Shown here in pieces: positions 12,001 through 22,800 of a stretch of 42,577 bases of DNA. Numbering within the stretch: the first letter of the stretch is position 1; each line of letters opens with the position of its first letter. The notes under the pieces were generated by a model, which was given only the letters and a program-made list of their open reading frames with translations, was not told the origin of the DNA and did not search any database. Location: positions 1-42,577 of the forward strand of contig CANQXL010000004.1 in assembly GCA_947627705.1 (NCBI GenBank). Direction: 5' to 3'. Source of the DNA: an uncultured Clostridia bacterium. GTDB lineage: Bacteria; Bacillota; Clostridia; TANB77; CAG-508. A program made the translations under genes and the position numbers.

Positions 12001-12322
12001 AGCCATCTTGACCCCTATGCGTATATCTTGTCCAATTAAAACTATCAGTAACTGCTATTTGAAATGACTCAATATCTGAAACATTTACTTTTGTTGTATC
12101 TACTGCTCTACTTTTTAAAGCATCAAGTAAATTTTGCTTAAAATTTGTTAATTCTGTAGATGTACGTGATTTAGATAATACCACATCTATATATGGCTGC
12201 GGTATAAGAGAAAGTGTTACTGTTTCTGCTGCTTGTGAGTCTATAATAGGCATAAATATTGGTAACGATATAACTATATTAATTATTAAAATCATTGCTA
12301 GTATCTTTTTTAATGCTTTCAT
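9065..12322 (-). CDS. Large secreted protein with tandem Ig-like (NGTYxFxAYDxVGN) repeats
   Basis: Signal peptide MKALKKILAMILIINIVISLPIFMPIIDSQAAE; repeated NGTYAFIAYDNVGN...NIDKEAP units. Confidence 0.8.
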   Translation of the reverse strand: MKALKKILAMILIINIVISLPIFMPIIDSQAAETVTLSLIPQPYIDVVLSKSRTSTELTNFKQNLLDALKSRAVDTTKVNVSDIESFQIAVTDSFNWTRYTHRGQDGSNGPFHGITGDHITVYSNNSILFQGYEVSGYKDFLLYPDTTSKTKTIEFTVNTSTAYWHTLDAAGFLVNSEIKNGNLAGYAVMIRNGYVSVYKFNDGLSASSFSNSSGGSMSSYAQSLRDYTISDGLGTHRFVLTVESDAIIIEDNGREIINMSIPPVSQTAHGFGPISSYNSHNCDELSQITFTNVHMEVENIKSLNEVLREPEWREDAIKVLVNVEDIINEELNKPTSLGEILTRMINEEIHYVEWGKTANETQADNFITANNNNGTYINNRDYQDSINKTADYIKSLIEEKQSSNYVLLNENTIATTEDENIMKNTQSDEFPYGKWKIIHDCEYFENNIGQFADTGNYIPDMITSFNKTGKYEILYEDRNIQPTYIYVHRKPVAEIGVKREGNILTLTNLGYDLDHYSENNGVADFKWEYRTVGENIWHDGMLTDLSSLSATDFLVQLTVKDQEGVWSAPSNKYITMNQNVLPIASFKIKNRTSSIYEDIDIVDGSYDPYGGEIVSRTWKVYDESGSEIYSGPTPLLNYMDRGTGNYTIGLIVKNDREQTSEEFKRMLTIIPDDEAPEFVAIPTSSDWIRSVNVELTFKDRLGSGFASYKYVITESQSAPTEEEYSEEITRQNDTITIDEDGIKYLHIVTKDNAGNISKDRVVGPYKIDRTPPEGTIDYDRESWSIDTMTLHWHFTDAGSGYNRTTLPNESDTSNIGGYYDVHENGTYNFTTYDNLGNKRTVTETVTNIDKNAPHIILSLQKEELTGEPTYITWNVVDFESGFDRIVMPDNTVSYEETGQYKIQELGEYSFIAYDKVGNDRSITINVTNVDLKNPKLQITQDYNEWTNDDIVLHWKAEDGETGIREVVLPNAETSKELEGDHVVTKNGTYAFIAYDNVGNGIIVRHEVNNIDKEAPILELSMSEDGNKIIWRMQDDQSGIKNIILPTGESIEQETGEFEITKRQSVYTFIAYDSVGNYTIQEIRV

Positions 12323-12351
12323 TTTGGCTCCTTTCTTCTGTTTTTTACATT

Positions 12352-14589
12352 TTAATCTATTTCTTCTGTAATTTTAAATGGTATTTTTGTTTCTCCTTTA
12401 ACTATTTCTTCTATTACAAATCTTGAATATGTTTTTACTCCTGATATCTTTTCGTCTTTTGCAGAAAATCTATTTTCTGCATTTTCATTTTCTTGTAAGT
12501 TTATTCTTCTCTTTATAGTTTCTTTCTCTTCCCAGTCTTCATTTGTAATTTCACTATTAAGTATATTTACTATTGCATTATGTTTTACTTTGCTTCCGCT
12601 TCCATCTATGTACAATCCAACTAGCATAGTTATTTCTTCTGGATAATATTTGAATTCTTGAACTATTTTTCCGTCTTTTCTGATAATTCTCATATATCCA
12701 CTCATTTCGCTTGTTGCATTATTGTCGATTGTTTCTATTTGAATGAATTTTGATTCTGTTGAAACGCTAGTATCTGATACTACAAATTCTTCTTCTGTCC
12801 TTGCATTATCATCAGTACTGTTTGTTTTTTTAAAGTTATCTACAACAAAGTCTATGTATTCGATATCGCTTAAATCTATTCTAGCCATTTCTACATTTAT
12901 TTGTAATGTGCTTGTGTTTTCAGCATTGTCAGTTACTTTTAAAAGTACAGTATTTACTTTTGATTCCTGTTCTACTGCATCGATACTTATACTTTCATTT
13001 GATGTTTCAACTGTTTTATATTCTACATCATTTATATAAAATTCATATTTTGAAATTCCAGAGCCTGTATCTTGTGCTGATGCATTTAATTTATAACTTG
13101 TACCTGTTATATTTTCTGCAGTTAATGCAAGATTTTCAGGTGCTTTTGTATCTATTTTTATTATTTCTTCAAATTTTGATATATTACCTGCATTGTCATA
13201 AGTTCTAATTGCTATTTTTGTTTCTCCTTCTTCTGTAATTACAAAATCTCCTTCATTAGCTATCATTGTTTCTTCTTTAATTTGCGCTCCAGATAATTCA
13301 TATGTAACTTTATTTATGCCAGATAAATTATCTGTACCATGCATTACTTTTGCATTTACATTTGTATTGTAATATCCACTTACAAATTTTGTTTCTTGAA
13401 TTTCTAATTCAGAATTTCTTGGATCTATTTTATCTATTTTTATATTAAATTCTCTTGTGCTTGTTCTTCCTAAATTATCTTCTGAATTAACAGTTACATG
13501 GTATATTCCTGTTTTTGTAAGTAGTGTCTTAGTGTTTTTAGGTGAAATTATTGTGCTTTCTCCGCTTACTTCATATGTTGTTGTAATTATTGCTTCTGTA
13601 TCTTCATCAATTTTTTCTGTTACTTTTACTGGAATTATGCATATGTTTTGGTTTGTCCATGTTCCTATTTCGTAAAATTCGCCATTTTCATCATTTAATC
13701 TTACTTCTAACCCTGACATAGCCACTTCTTCGCTTATCTCATTTTCATATTTCCTTACAACTAAGCTTGATGCTTCAGATTTTACTCCGTCCTTAGAGTA
13801 TGTATAAGCTTTAATTGTATAAACTCCATCTTCTATAAGTTCTATTAAGCCATCTTGTGGTATTTCTGTTTCTTCTACTTGAATAGGTCCTGATATCGTA
13901 TATGTTGTTTTGTCTACATCTTTTTCTTCCATCTCAGTAATTTTAACTACTGTTTTTGTTAAATAGTATCCTGTATCAGATTTTTCTCCTGATACTACTT
14001 CTATTTTTGGACTCTTTGGTCTACTTATCTCTCCTATATTTAATCTTCCATATACAACATAATTTATAAGCTGAGTTAAATCTATTTGATTTACATTTCC
14101 ATCATTATTAATATCTGCTGATAAAAGAGCTATATCTTTTAATGCATATCTATCTGGATTTACTATATGTTTTATTAGTTGTTGTATTTCTATTTGGTTA
14201 GAAAGTCCATCTCCATTAAAATCTCCTACAACACTTATTGTATAGACTTTATCGACTCCATCAAATTTAACATTCATATTGCTTCCTAAATAGCCTTGGT
14301 TTATTTCTTCTTGTGTCTTACTATTCTTGTAAATATGAATGTTTTCTCCTGGTACATTAAATCCTAGTTTAAATTGTTCAACTGTGGTTCTTGGAAGAAT
14401 TCTTCCGATATATGCGTTTGTTTCAGATATTAAATATGTATCGCTTAAAATATCAACTCCGCCTTCTAAATTAGTTGAAGTAGAATTTTCAGTCGCTACA
14501 TTGTTATTTACAGCATTAACAATTCCCGTGCACAAAAATAACACAAGAATAATATTTAATACTAAAATTGTAAAAACGACTTTTTTCAT
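12352..14589 (-). CDS. Secreted protein with N-terminal dockerin-like module and Ig-like repeats
   Basis: MKKVVFTILVLNIILVLFLCTGIVNAVNNN; DFNGDGLSNQIEIQQLIKHIV / DINNDGNVNQIDLTQLINYVVYGRLN; paralogous to 22801..25110. Confidence 0.82.
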   Translation of the reverse strand: MKKVVFTILVLNIILVLFLCTGIVNAVNNNVATENSTSTNLEGGVDILSDTYLISETNAYIGRILPRTTVEQFKLGFNVPGENIHIYKNSKTQEEINQGYLGSNMNVKFDGVDKVYTISVVGDFNGDGLSNQIEIQQLIKHIVNPDRYALKDIALLSADINNDGNVNQIDLTQLINYVVYGRLNIGEISRPKSPKIEVVSGEKSDTGYYLTKTVVKITEMEEKDVDKTTYTISGPIQVEETEIPQDGLIELIEDGVYTIKAYTYSKDGVKSEASSLVVRKYENEISEEVAMSGLEVRLNDENGEFYEIGTWTNQNICIIPVKVTEKIDEDTEAIITTTYEVSGESTIISPKNTKTLLTKTGIYHVTVNSEDNLGRTSTREFNIKIDKIDPRNSELEIQETKFVSGYYNTNVNAKVMHGTDNLSGINKVTYELSGAQIKEETMIANEGDFVITEEGETKIAIRTYDNAGNISKFEEIIKIDTKAPENLALTAENITGTSYKLNASAQDTGSGISKYEFYINDVEYKTVETSNESISIDAVEQESKVNTVLLKVTDNAENTSTLQINVEMARIDLSDIEYIDFVVDNFKKTNSTDDNARTEEEFVVSDTSVSTESKFIQIETIDNNATSEMSGYMRIIRKDGKIVQEFKYYPEEITMLVGLYIDGSGSKVKHNAIVNILNSEITNEDWEEKETIKRRINLQENENAENRFSAKDEKISGVKTYSRFVIEEIVKGETKIPFKITEEID

Positions 14590-14639
14590 TTGCTTTTCCT
14601 CTTTCTTTATTTTTCTTTTATTCCTTTTAAATATGATAT

Positions 14640-14800
14640 TTAATTATATTTTAAATATTTTTATTTTCAATGTCAATGTAAGATTTTGGCAGTATTTCAG
14701 AGCTGTTCTCTATTGTACTGCGGAAGTATATTTTGCAGATTTTAACATTGAAATTTTACATTTTCTTTACTTTTTATTTACTTTTTTGTAATATTTCAGC
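14640..14800 (-). promoter_or_regulatory. Conserved upstream region (copy A) of a dockerin-protein gene
   Basis: Near-identical blocks shared with 25137..25297 (+ strand: tgtcaatgtaagattttgg..., tactgcggaag, tgaaattttacattttctttactttttatttacttttttgtaa). Confidence 0.6.
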
Positions 14801-14940
14801 CTTTGCAAGATAATTTCCTTTAAGACTTGACTTTCCCTAATATTTAACGTTTTTTTAATTTTTATACTGCAAAACACTAAATCTATTAAAGATAAATTAT
14901 TTTACACTATTTTTTATTTATTTATTACTTTATAACGCAT

Positions 14941-14979
14941 AAAAAAAACTCGTATGTGAAATCACATACGAGTTTTTTT
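14941..14979. terminator. Rho-independent terminator (bidirectional)
   Basis: Perfect 11-bp inverted repeat ctcgtatgtga-aa-tcacatacgag flanked by A8 and T-tract. Confidence 0.9.
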
Positions 14980-14988
14980 ATATTATTT

Positions 14989-15804
14989 TTATTTCATATT
15001 TTTGTATTTAATATAGCTTATTACTCCAACAGATATTACAATGATTAATCCAAGTGTCATATAAACTTCTGCTGTTCCTGTCTGTGGTAATTTTTTATTG
15101 CTAGTATTTGTTTTATTTTTGTTTGTATCTATTTTTTGAGTTGTTCCAGCTCCAGTTCCAGAACCATTTGTGCCTGTTCCATTACTTGAGCCATTTGCTC
15201 CTGCTCCGTTACCTGTATCTGTTCCAGTTCCAGCACCATTTCCTGTGCCAGTTCCAGTTCCTGTTCCTGTACCTGTTCCATTTGCTCCTGCACCATTATT
15301 TTCAGTTGCAGTTTTATTTTCTATTGTAAAGTTCAACACTTTATTTCCATCTTCAACAAGATTTGTTCCATCATTTGTAGCTATATTTTTTATTGTAACC
15401 TTTGTTGATGTAGCTGTTATACTATCTTTAACTTTAAGTTTTATTGTAGCTATGTTTTGGTCTTCTTTTACTCCACCACTTAAAATCATTCCTAGGAATT
15501 TTCCTTCTAGGTCTGTATTCTCGTCATTATAAGTAACTGCCCAATTATTTAGTGAAGATATATCTGATTGTTTTACTTTTTCGAATACATTTTTGTCGTA
15601 TTCTAAAACACCTTCAACTGTATTCATTCCATTTTCGCCTAAGTCAATATTAGCTATTTTTAGTGTTATTGTTATTTCGTCTCCTGGCTTTAAAGTTTGT
15701 TTACTTGCAGCTACTTGTAGATTAAATCCTACAGCTTGTACATTAGTACATATAGCCATTACCATTAAAATCATTATTAATATTGATATTGTTAATTTTT
15801 TCAT
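14989..15804 (-). CDS. LPXTG cell-wall-anchored cohesin-domain-like protein
   Basis: Signal peptide; FNLQVAASKQTLKPGDEITITLKIANIDLGENGMNTVEGVLEYDKNVFEKV...GKFLGMILSGG...IATIKLKVKDS resembles cohesin; Gly/Thr linker; KKLPQTGTAEVYMTLGLIIVISVGVISYIKYKNMK. Confidence 0.78.
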   Translation of the reverse strand: MKKLTISILIMILMVMAICTNVQAVGFNLQVAASKQTLKPGDEITITLKIANIDLGENGMNTVEGVLEYDKNVFEKVKQSDISSLNNWAVTYNDENTDLEGKFLGMILSGGVKEDQNIATIKLKVKDSITATSTKVTIKNIATNDGTNLVEDGNKVLNFTIENKTATENNGAGANGTGTGTGTGTGTGNGAGTGTDTGNGAGANGSSNGTGTNGSGTGAGTTQKIDTNKNKTNTSNKKLPQTGTAEVYMTLGLIIVISVGVISYIKYKNMK

Positions 15805-15846
15805 TTGCTTAAACTCCTATCCTTTTTTTTATTATTATAACACATT

Positions 15847-18800
15847 CTATTTTTTTATAATACTATTTAACAAAAATTTAATATTTTCGTAACATAATTG
15901 TAATATTCCTGTGTTTTTTTCATTTGATGTTTTTATAACCATTGTTGAAGCATCGCTTCTGCTTGATATATTGCTAACACTATTTGTTCCGACCTGGACC
16001 ACCACCTGAGCCGCCACCTGAGCCGCCAGGTCCTTCTTCTTCAGCAGGAATTTCGACAGTTTGAACGTCAGATCTTGTTTCATTTCCTAGTTTGTCTTTT
16101 GCAACTACATATACATAGTATGTTTTTCCAGCTTCTAATTCTTTATTTTTATATTTTGTTATTGTATAGTTTCTATCTGTTGATGTCTGAACTAATTCGC
16201 CTTCAATTTCTGCATCTTCTATTATACTTTCATCATCTGAAATATAATATCTAAATGTATCAGTTGTACTTAGTCCTACTCCACTATCTTCTGCACTATC
16301 TATTGTAACTTTTATCTTTGTCTTATCTTGGACTTCTGCACTTATTGTTATTTCTGGACCAGTTTTATCTATTCTTGCAACCGAAATGCTTCCAATTATT
16401 TCATTTCCTGCTTTATCTTTTGCATAAATTGTATAGTATCCATTTGATGTTGCTGTAAATTCAAAGTTTTTTCCAGCTCCTGGATTTAGTGCACTTCCTG
16501 AAGATGGTGTTAAATCATGTATTTCTAATCCGCCTCTTTGGAAATCTTCTTTTTCTTTAATTCCCTTAGCCCATTTTTGTTCTAGTAGACCACTTTCGTT
16601 TTCTTCTATTCTTACACTAACTTTTATGCCAGAGAATGAGAATCCATTTTCTTGTACCACATTAAGTGATGGCGGATTTTCGTCTAAGATTTCTTTTTCT
16701 ACTACTTCACTATAATTTCCACCTACAGTATCTACTGTATCTGATACTCTTAATTTTACTTTATATTTATGATAAAGATCTGTAACTAAATCTCCTTTTG
16801 ATAAAGATGTCCAATCTTTTATCATTTGTCCACCAGCATCATACACTTGATATTGTACTACAAAGTCTCCACTATCACTATTAATTGGCGCATCTAATGA
16901 TGCTTTTTCATCTAGCCAATTTACAATTGTATTATCAATTGCGCCTAATTCAATTGCTGCTGTTGTTACATCTTTTATTTCACTTGTAGCTGTATTTCCA
17001 AGTTCATCTTTTACTGTAACTTGTAAATAATACTTCGTTTCTTTTGTTAGTTCTTGATATGTGTAATAATCTGCATCTGTAATTTCTTTTGGATCTGTAA
17101 ATGTTTGGTCTTTACTTATATAGAATGAATATGCATTTTCTCTTGCAATTCCAGAAGCCCCAACATCTTCTGCCGTTACTTTAATTGTTACATTTCCTGC
17201 TGCAACAGATAAAAATTGTATATTACTTATAGTTGGTGCATCATTATCTATCGTTAAAGCATTTGCCATATTTAAGCTATTATTAGTATTTCCAGCACTA
17301 TCTGTTAATGCACCTTCTTCGAATCTTATGCTTACATCTCCACTATTTTGACCTGCTGTTATGTGTACATTTATTGTACCATCTTCTTTTAGTGTTGCTA
17401 TTGAAGTACTTGTATTAGCTCCTTCTCCTTCAAGTTTTATTTTGCTTGCATCTATGCTTTCAATTGGCTTATTAGTCATACATATAATGTCTCTTTCCAT
17501 TGCTTCTTTTATTATTTTAGATTCGTTTTCAAATGTCCTTATTTCTGTTACAAGTGGTAGACTTTTGTCTTGATTTGTTACATTTAAAGTTTCTATTGTT
17601 TCATTTCCTGCTTTATCTCTTACATATACTGTATATCTACCATTGCTAGCTACTTTAAATGAATTTCCTGTAAATTCATGTCCACCTGTTTTAAAATAAT
17701 CTTCGTCTAATTGCTCGCCTTCTGCCCATTTTTGTACATCTATTCCACTTTCGTGTTCACCAAGATTAACATTTACTGTAACTTCTCCATTTGTTAATCC
17801 TATTTGTTGTGTTAATACAACTGATGGGTAGACTGTATCAACTACTATTACTGTTTCTTCTGTTCCGAAATTTCCTTCATTTAAATTTTCACTATCTGAA
17901 AGTCTTGCTTTTACTAAATATTTATTTTTTAAACCATCAACTTGAATACCTGTTTCTTCTGCATTATTCCATTCTGTTATTACTTGGTTTTGTGAGTCTA
18001 ATACTTTGTATTGCATTATATACTCACTATTATTTGTAACAGTTACTTTTGCTTCTTCATTTTGCCAAGATATATCACTAAATTCTATTTGATTTCTTCC
18101 TGTTCCTTGTACTTTGTCTTCTCCTTTTGGAACTGTATCAGTTGTTACAGTTAATGTAGAAGAAATTGTCTTGTTATCTAGTTTATCTTTTGCAACACAT
18201 CTTATATAATATGTTGTACTTTGCATTAATCCTTTGAAAACAAATGAATCACTTTCTGTAGTTTCTGATACTTCGTATTCAAATTTAGGATTTGTACTAA
18301 TATAGTAATTATACGTATCTTTTTCTGCAAGTCCTATTCCTTGTATTTCTTGTACATTAATTTGTACTGTTATCGTATTTGTTGATTTAGATACCATTTT
18401 AAAATCTACAACTCTAGGTCCTTGATTATCAGCTTCTCCTACAACTTTTGCAACTTCTCTATTTGCATTTCCTGAAGAATCTTTTAATGAACCTTCTTGT
18501 AATTTTAACCTAATTTCTCCATTTCCACTTCCAATTGTGATTGTAACTTTTACTGTGTCATCTGCTATTTTTTCTGCATTGATACTGCACTCTTCTTTGC
18601 CGTTTCCTTCTACTATCATTTTTGAAGAATCTATTTCTTCAATAGCTCTATTTGCAGTTACAGTCACTTCAATTTTGTCGCCTTCTTTTCCTATTTTATT
18701 TTCTTGAACTGAAATTGTTGCAATTAAATTTATTCTATCTATTTTTGTTACTTTAATTGTCTGAATTGTTTCATTTCCAGCTTTATCTTTTGCATATACT

Positions 18801-20107
18801 GTATAAATTCCATTTTCTGAAACGGTAAATATATTTCCTTCAAATGAAGTTCCTCCTTCATTGAAATATTCTTTATTTTGATTTCCTTCTGCCCATTTTT
18901 GTCCTAATAGACCACTTTGTCCTTCTTCTATATTGGCAGTTACTTCTACAGTTTCACTTGAATAATATTCTTGTTCTGAAAGTGTTATTTTAGGAGATAT
19001 CTTATCTAATATTGGTATTCTTGTTTCTAATCCATATTCTCCATTTACTGTGTCTTCTGTTGTTGATAGTCTAACAACTACAATGTAATTGTTAAGAAGA
19101 TTTTCTACTTTCTTTGTTTTTTCGTTTGTTGATGTCCATTCTATTGTTTCTGATCCCATATTGTTTAATACTTTGTATTGTGTAATATAATTGCTTTTAT
19201 TAATTATTTTTACACTTGCAACTCCATTTTCCCAAACAGGCTCAGTTACTTCTATAATTTTTGTTCCTGTTATACTTTCGTCATTAACTTGTGGTATTTT
19301 TTCTGTTTTTACTGAAATTACAGCTGTTTCTTTAGTTTCTCCTAAAGAGTTCTTTACAACTGCTTTTAGAAAATATGTTGTATTATTTTTTAGTCCTTCA
19401 AATAAGCATTTTGTTTCTTTACTTTCTATTGTTTTTGCATTTTCAAAGTTGCTATATTCACAAATCATGTATTTGAAAGGTGCTTCTTCATCTAGTCCTG
19501 AATTATCTTGAGCACTTATACTAACTTCTATACTATTTATTGTGACATTTGTTTCTTTGAAACTATCTATTTTTATTCCTTCTGTCTGTTTATCTTCTTC
19601 ATTAGGATCTGGAAAAGTATTATCTAGTCTTCCAAATACTAAATATGATATTGCAGCTGTAAGATCTATTTGGTTTACGTTCTCATCATATTTAATATCT
19701 GCAGATTTTAATAAAATATCCTTTAATATAAAGTTTTGTAATCCTACAAGGTGTTTTATAAGAAGAGATATGTCCACTTGATTAAATAGTCCATCTTTAT
19801 TTATATCTCCGATAACACTTATTATGTAATCTTTGCTTCCATCTTTCCTACTTGCTACCATTCCTGTTTTTATAATGCCTGATTCTACTTCTTTTGTTTT
19901 TGTGCTATCTTGATATATGAAATATTCTCCGTCTAAATTATTTTTGAATTCTTCTATATCTGTATTTGGAAAAACTCTTTCTATATAGTTATCATGAATA
20001 TAGTAAGTTGATGCTGCATATACTATGCCTGAAAACAAGTTTAGTATATCCATATTTAACATTGCAACTATAATCATTACAGCTATGTATTTTTTTATTT
20101 TGGTCAT
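15847..20107 (-). CDS. Large secreted dockerin-like/Ig-like repeat protein; C-terminus extended by a +1 shift at CGGA (15988-15991)
   Basis: ORF 15980..20107 ends ...GGSGGGSGGGPG-CGG-NK*. Skipping C continues GTNSVSNISSRSDASTMVIKTSNEKNTGILQLCYENIKFLLNSIIKK* to 15847. N-terminal DINKDGLFNQVDISLLIKHLV / DIKYDENVNQIDLTAAISYLVFGRLD. Confidence 0.75.
15988..15991 (-). other. CGGA +1 frameshift site, codon 1373 of the surface protein (ggt CGG A -> ggt [C] GGA)
   Basis: In-frame CGG three codons before the 0-frame stop; +1 frame open for a further 47 residues. Confidence 0.7.
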
Positions 20108-20124
20108 AGTATATCCTCCTTAAT

Positions 20125-22780
20125 TTAATCAACTTCTATTGTTGCTATTTCGTAATTTCCTGCTTTATCATATACAACAAATGTAAATTTACCAGCATCT
20201 TCTACTGTAAATGTTCCATTTAATGCATCTTCTACCTTTTCGTTATTTGGCATTAGTATTTCTCTAACTCCACTTTCGTTGTCTTGAACTTTCCAATTTA
20301 TTTGTGTCTTACCATTTTGAAGTTTTTGCTTTGTAAGTTCTATTATTGGTTTTTCTCTGTCTATATTATTTACTATTATTTTTTTAGTTGTTTGATTTCC
20401 TACTTTATCATATGCAATTATAATGTATTCACCGTTTCTTGTAACTGTATATGATGCTACTGTAACATCATTTACTGTTCCATCAGGTGTTACAATGTCT
20501 CTTATTCCACTTTGTGTATCATTAATTTCCCATTGAATTAGGACTTCTTCGTTTGTCCATTCTTCTGTACTAATATGTAATTCTACTTCTGGTGCATCTT
20601 TATCAATATTTGCAACTTCTATATCTCCCTTAGTAATATTTCCTAAAACATCATATGCAACAAATGTGTATGTTCCATTTGACGTAGCATTAAATACTCC
20701 TTCTGTAGCATGAGATATTGTTGTGTCTGGTAAAACGATTTCTCTTAGACCACTTTTCATATCTACTATTTGCCATGTAATAGGCGAAACATCTGGTGTC
20801 CATTCTGGATTCATTGTAAGTATTATTTTTGGTCCATCATCATCGATATTATTTATTGTTACTTCTTTAACCGTTGTATTTCCTACGTTATCATATGCTA
20901 CAAATTTATATTTTCCATTTTGAACTACTTTGAATCTGCCTGTTTTTTCTTGACTTATACTTCCATTTGGAAGATTTATTTCTTTTATTCCACTTTGCTC
21001 ATCAGATATTTCCCAAGTTAAATATAACTCTTCTGATTCCCAATCTGTAGAATAAGTTATTTTTAAAGTAGGATTTATTCTGTCAATATTATTTATTTCT
21101 TTTTCTACTGTTGTTTCATTTCCTACATTATCATATACTGTAAAAGAATATGTTCCATTATCTGTAACAGTATATTTACCATTTGGGCTGGTATTTTCTG
21201 ATTTATTTGGTAATTTAATTTTTTGAACTCCACTTTCTAAATCTTCTGATTCCCAATTTATATCAACTGCATCTGCTACCCAATCTTCTCTTGCACTTAA
21301 TTTTAATCTAGGATTTATTTTATCAATATTTCCAATTGTAATTTTCTGCATTTTATAATTTCCAGCTTTATCATATACTATGAATTTGTATGTCCCATTT
21401 TCTGTAATATAATATGAACCGTCATCTTGCTCTACAGAAGTTTTATTTGGTAAAACTACTCTCTCTCTACCGCTTAATCTATCACTTGTTTGATATTTTA
21501 CTTCTATATTATCTTTTGTCCATTTTTTGCTTGGATCAGAAAGTGACATTTCTGGTATAACCTTGTCAATATTTCCTACATGTACTACATATGATGCATT
21601 ATTTCCAGCATTATCTTCTAATATAAATGTGTAATCATTATTTTCTTGTACAACATATGTTGCAGTATCTTCATAAAACATTGTATTGTCTGGACATTTT
21701 ATAAATTTTACACCTGTTCTATCGTCAGTTGCATGTATAGTTATTGTTACATCATCCCTTGTCCAATCGTCCGGATCTAGTGTATGTGTTGCAGTTGGTG
21801 GAGTTATATCTAATACTACATTAAATGATATTGTCCTAACACTTGACATATTTCCATGGTTATCATATGCCCACACCTGGAGTGTATGTACTCCTTCTGT
21901 AACATCACTTGCGACTCTTCCTATGCCACTATATTGTGTTTCTGTTTTTCTTGGTGATATACCTGTTATAAGTGTGTATTCTGTTCCATTATCAAATGCA
22001 TATCTAACACCTACAATATCTGCTATATCTGGATCGTTTACTGTTCCTGATATTGATATTGTATCTTCTGGAAAGTAAGTTTCTTTTTCAAGATTATTCA
22101 ATGTTATTGTTGGTGGTTCATTTATATCTCCTATTCCTATTAATACTGATAATTCTAGTGTTTCTCCTGGTCCAAGTGTTCTATTTCTCCAAGAATATGC
22201 CATTCCCGAATCTCCACGTCTTGAATTTTCATAATCATCATAATCATAATATGTAGAAGACTTCCATCTGTTTTTTGAATTTGCTTGATACTGACCAAAC
22301 CAATATGCATCTACATCAACAACTCCATATGTATTTCTTCCAAGGAAGTTGAATTTATGTCCATCTCCTGACATTGAGAATCCACGATTTCCGACTTAAA
22401 TTTGTAATTGGTGCATAGTCATTTGAACCTATCATTATGTCTGCATGAGAAGCTACTCCGACTCTTTTAGATGTACCAGATTCATTTTTTATAATATATT
22501 TTACTTTTACATAGTTTCTATCACTTACATATGAAAGATCGATACGTAAACTTACATTATTATTCGTTGCACTTCCATTTGATACTCCGACTTCAGATCC
22601 ATCTACTTCAAATTCTGTTACATATCCGTAATCTGCAAATGTTGTCTGAACACCTTCTCCCCAGATATTGAAGTTTCCATTTTTATATGAATACTGCATG
22701 GATCCAGCTTTTGTAGATGTACAACCCATCATTATTACAAAAAACATTATTAATATAGTTGCAACTACATACTTTCTCAT
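20125..22780 (-). CDS. Secreted/lipoprotein-like Ig-repeat protein; needs a +1 shift at CGGA (22390-22393)
   Basis: MRKYVVATILIMFFVIMMGCTSTKAG...SHADIMIGSNDYAPITNLS + [C] GNRGFSMSGDGHKFNFLGRNTYGVVDVDAYWFGQ...; total length minus 1 is a multiple of 3. Confidence 0.88.
22390..22393 (-). other. CGGA +1 frameshift site, codon 130 (agt CGG A -> agt [C] GGA)
   Basis: 0-frame reads RKSWILNVRRWT and stops; the +1 frame continues for about 755 residues. Confidence 0.92.
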
Positions 22781-22800
22781 GTTTAGCCCCTTTCTTTGGT

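Noticed and set aside
17840-17856. CGGA within gaaatttcggaacagaa in an intact gene
   Set aside because: Here the frame is TTC GGA, so no CGG codon is in the A site; used as a control, not a shift site.
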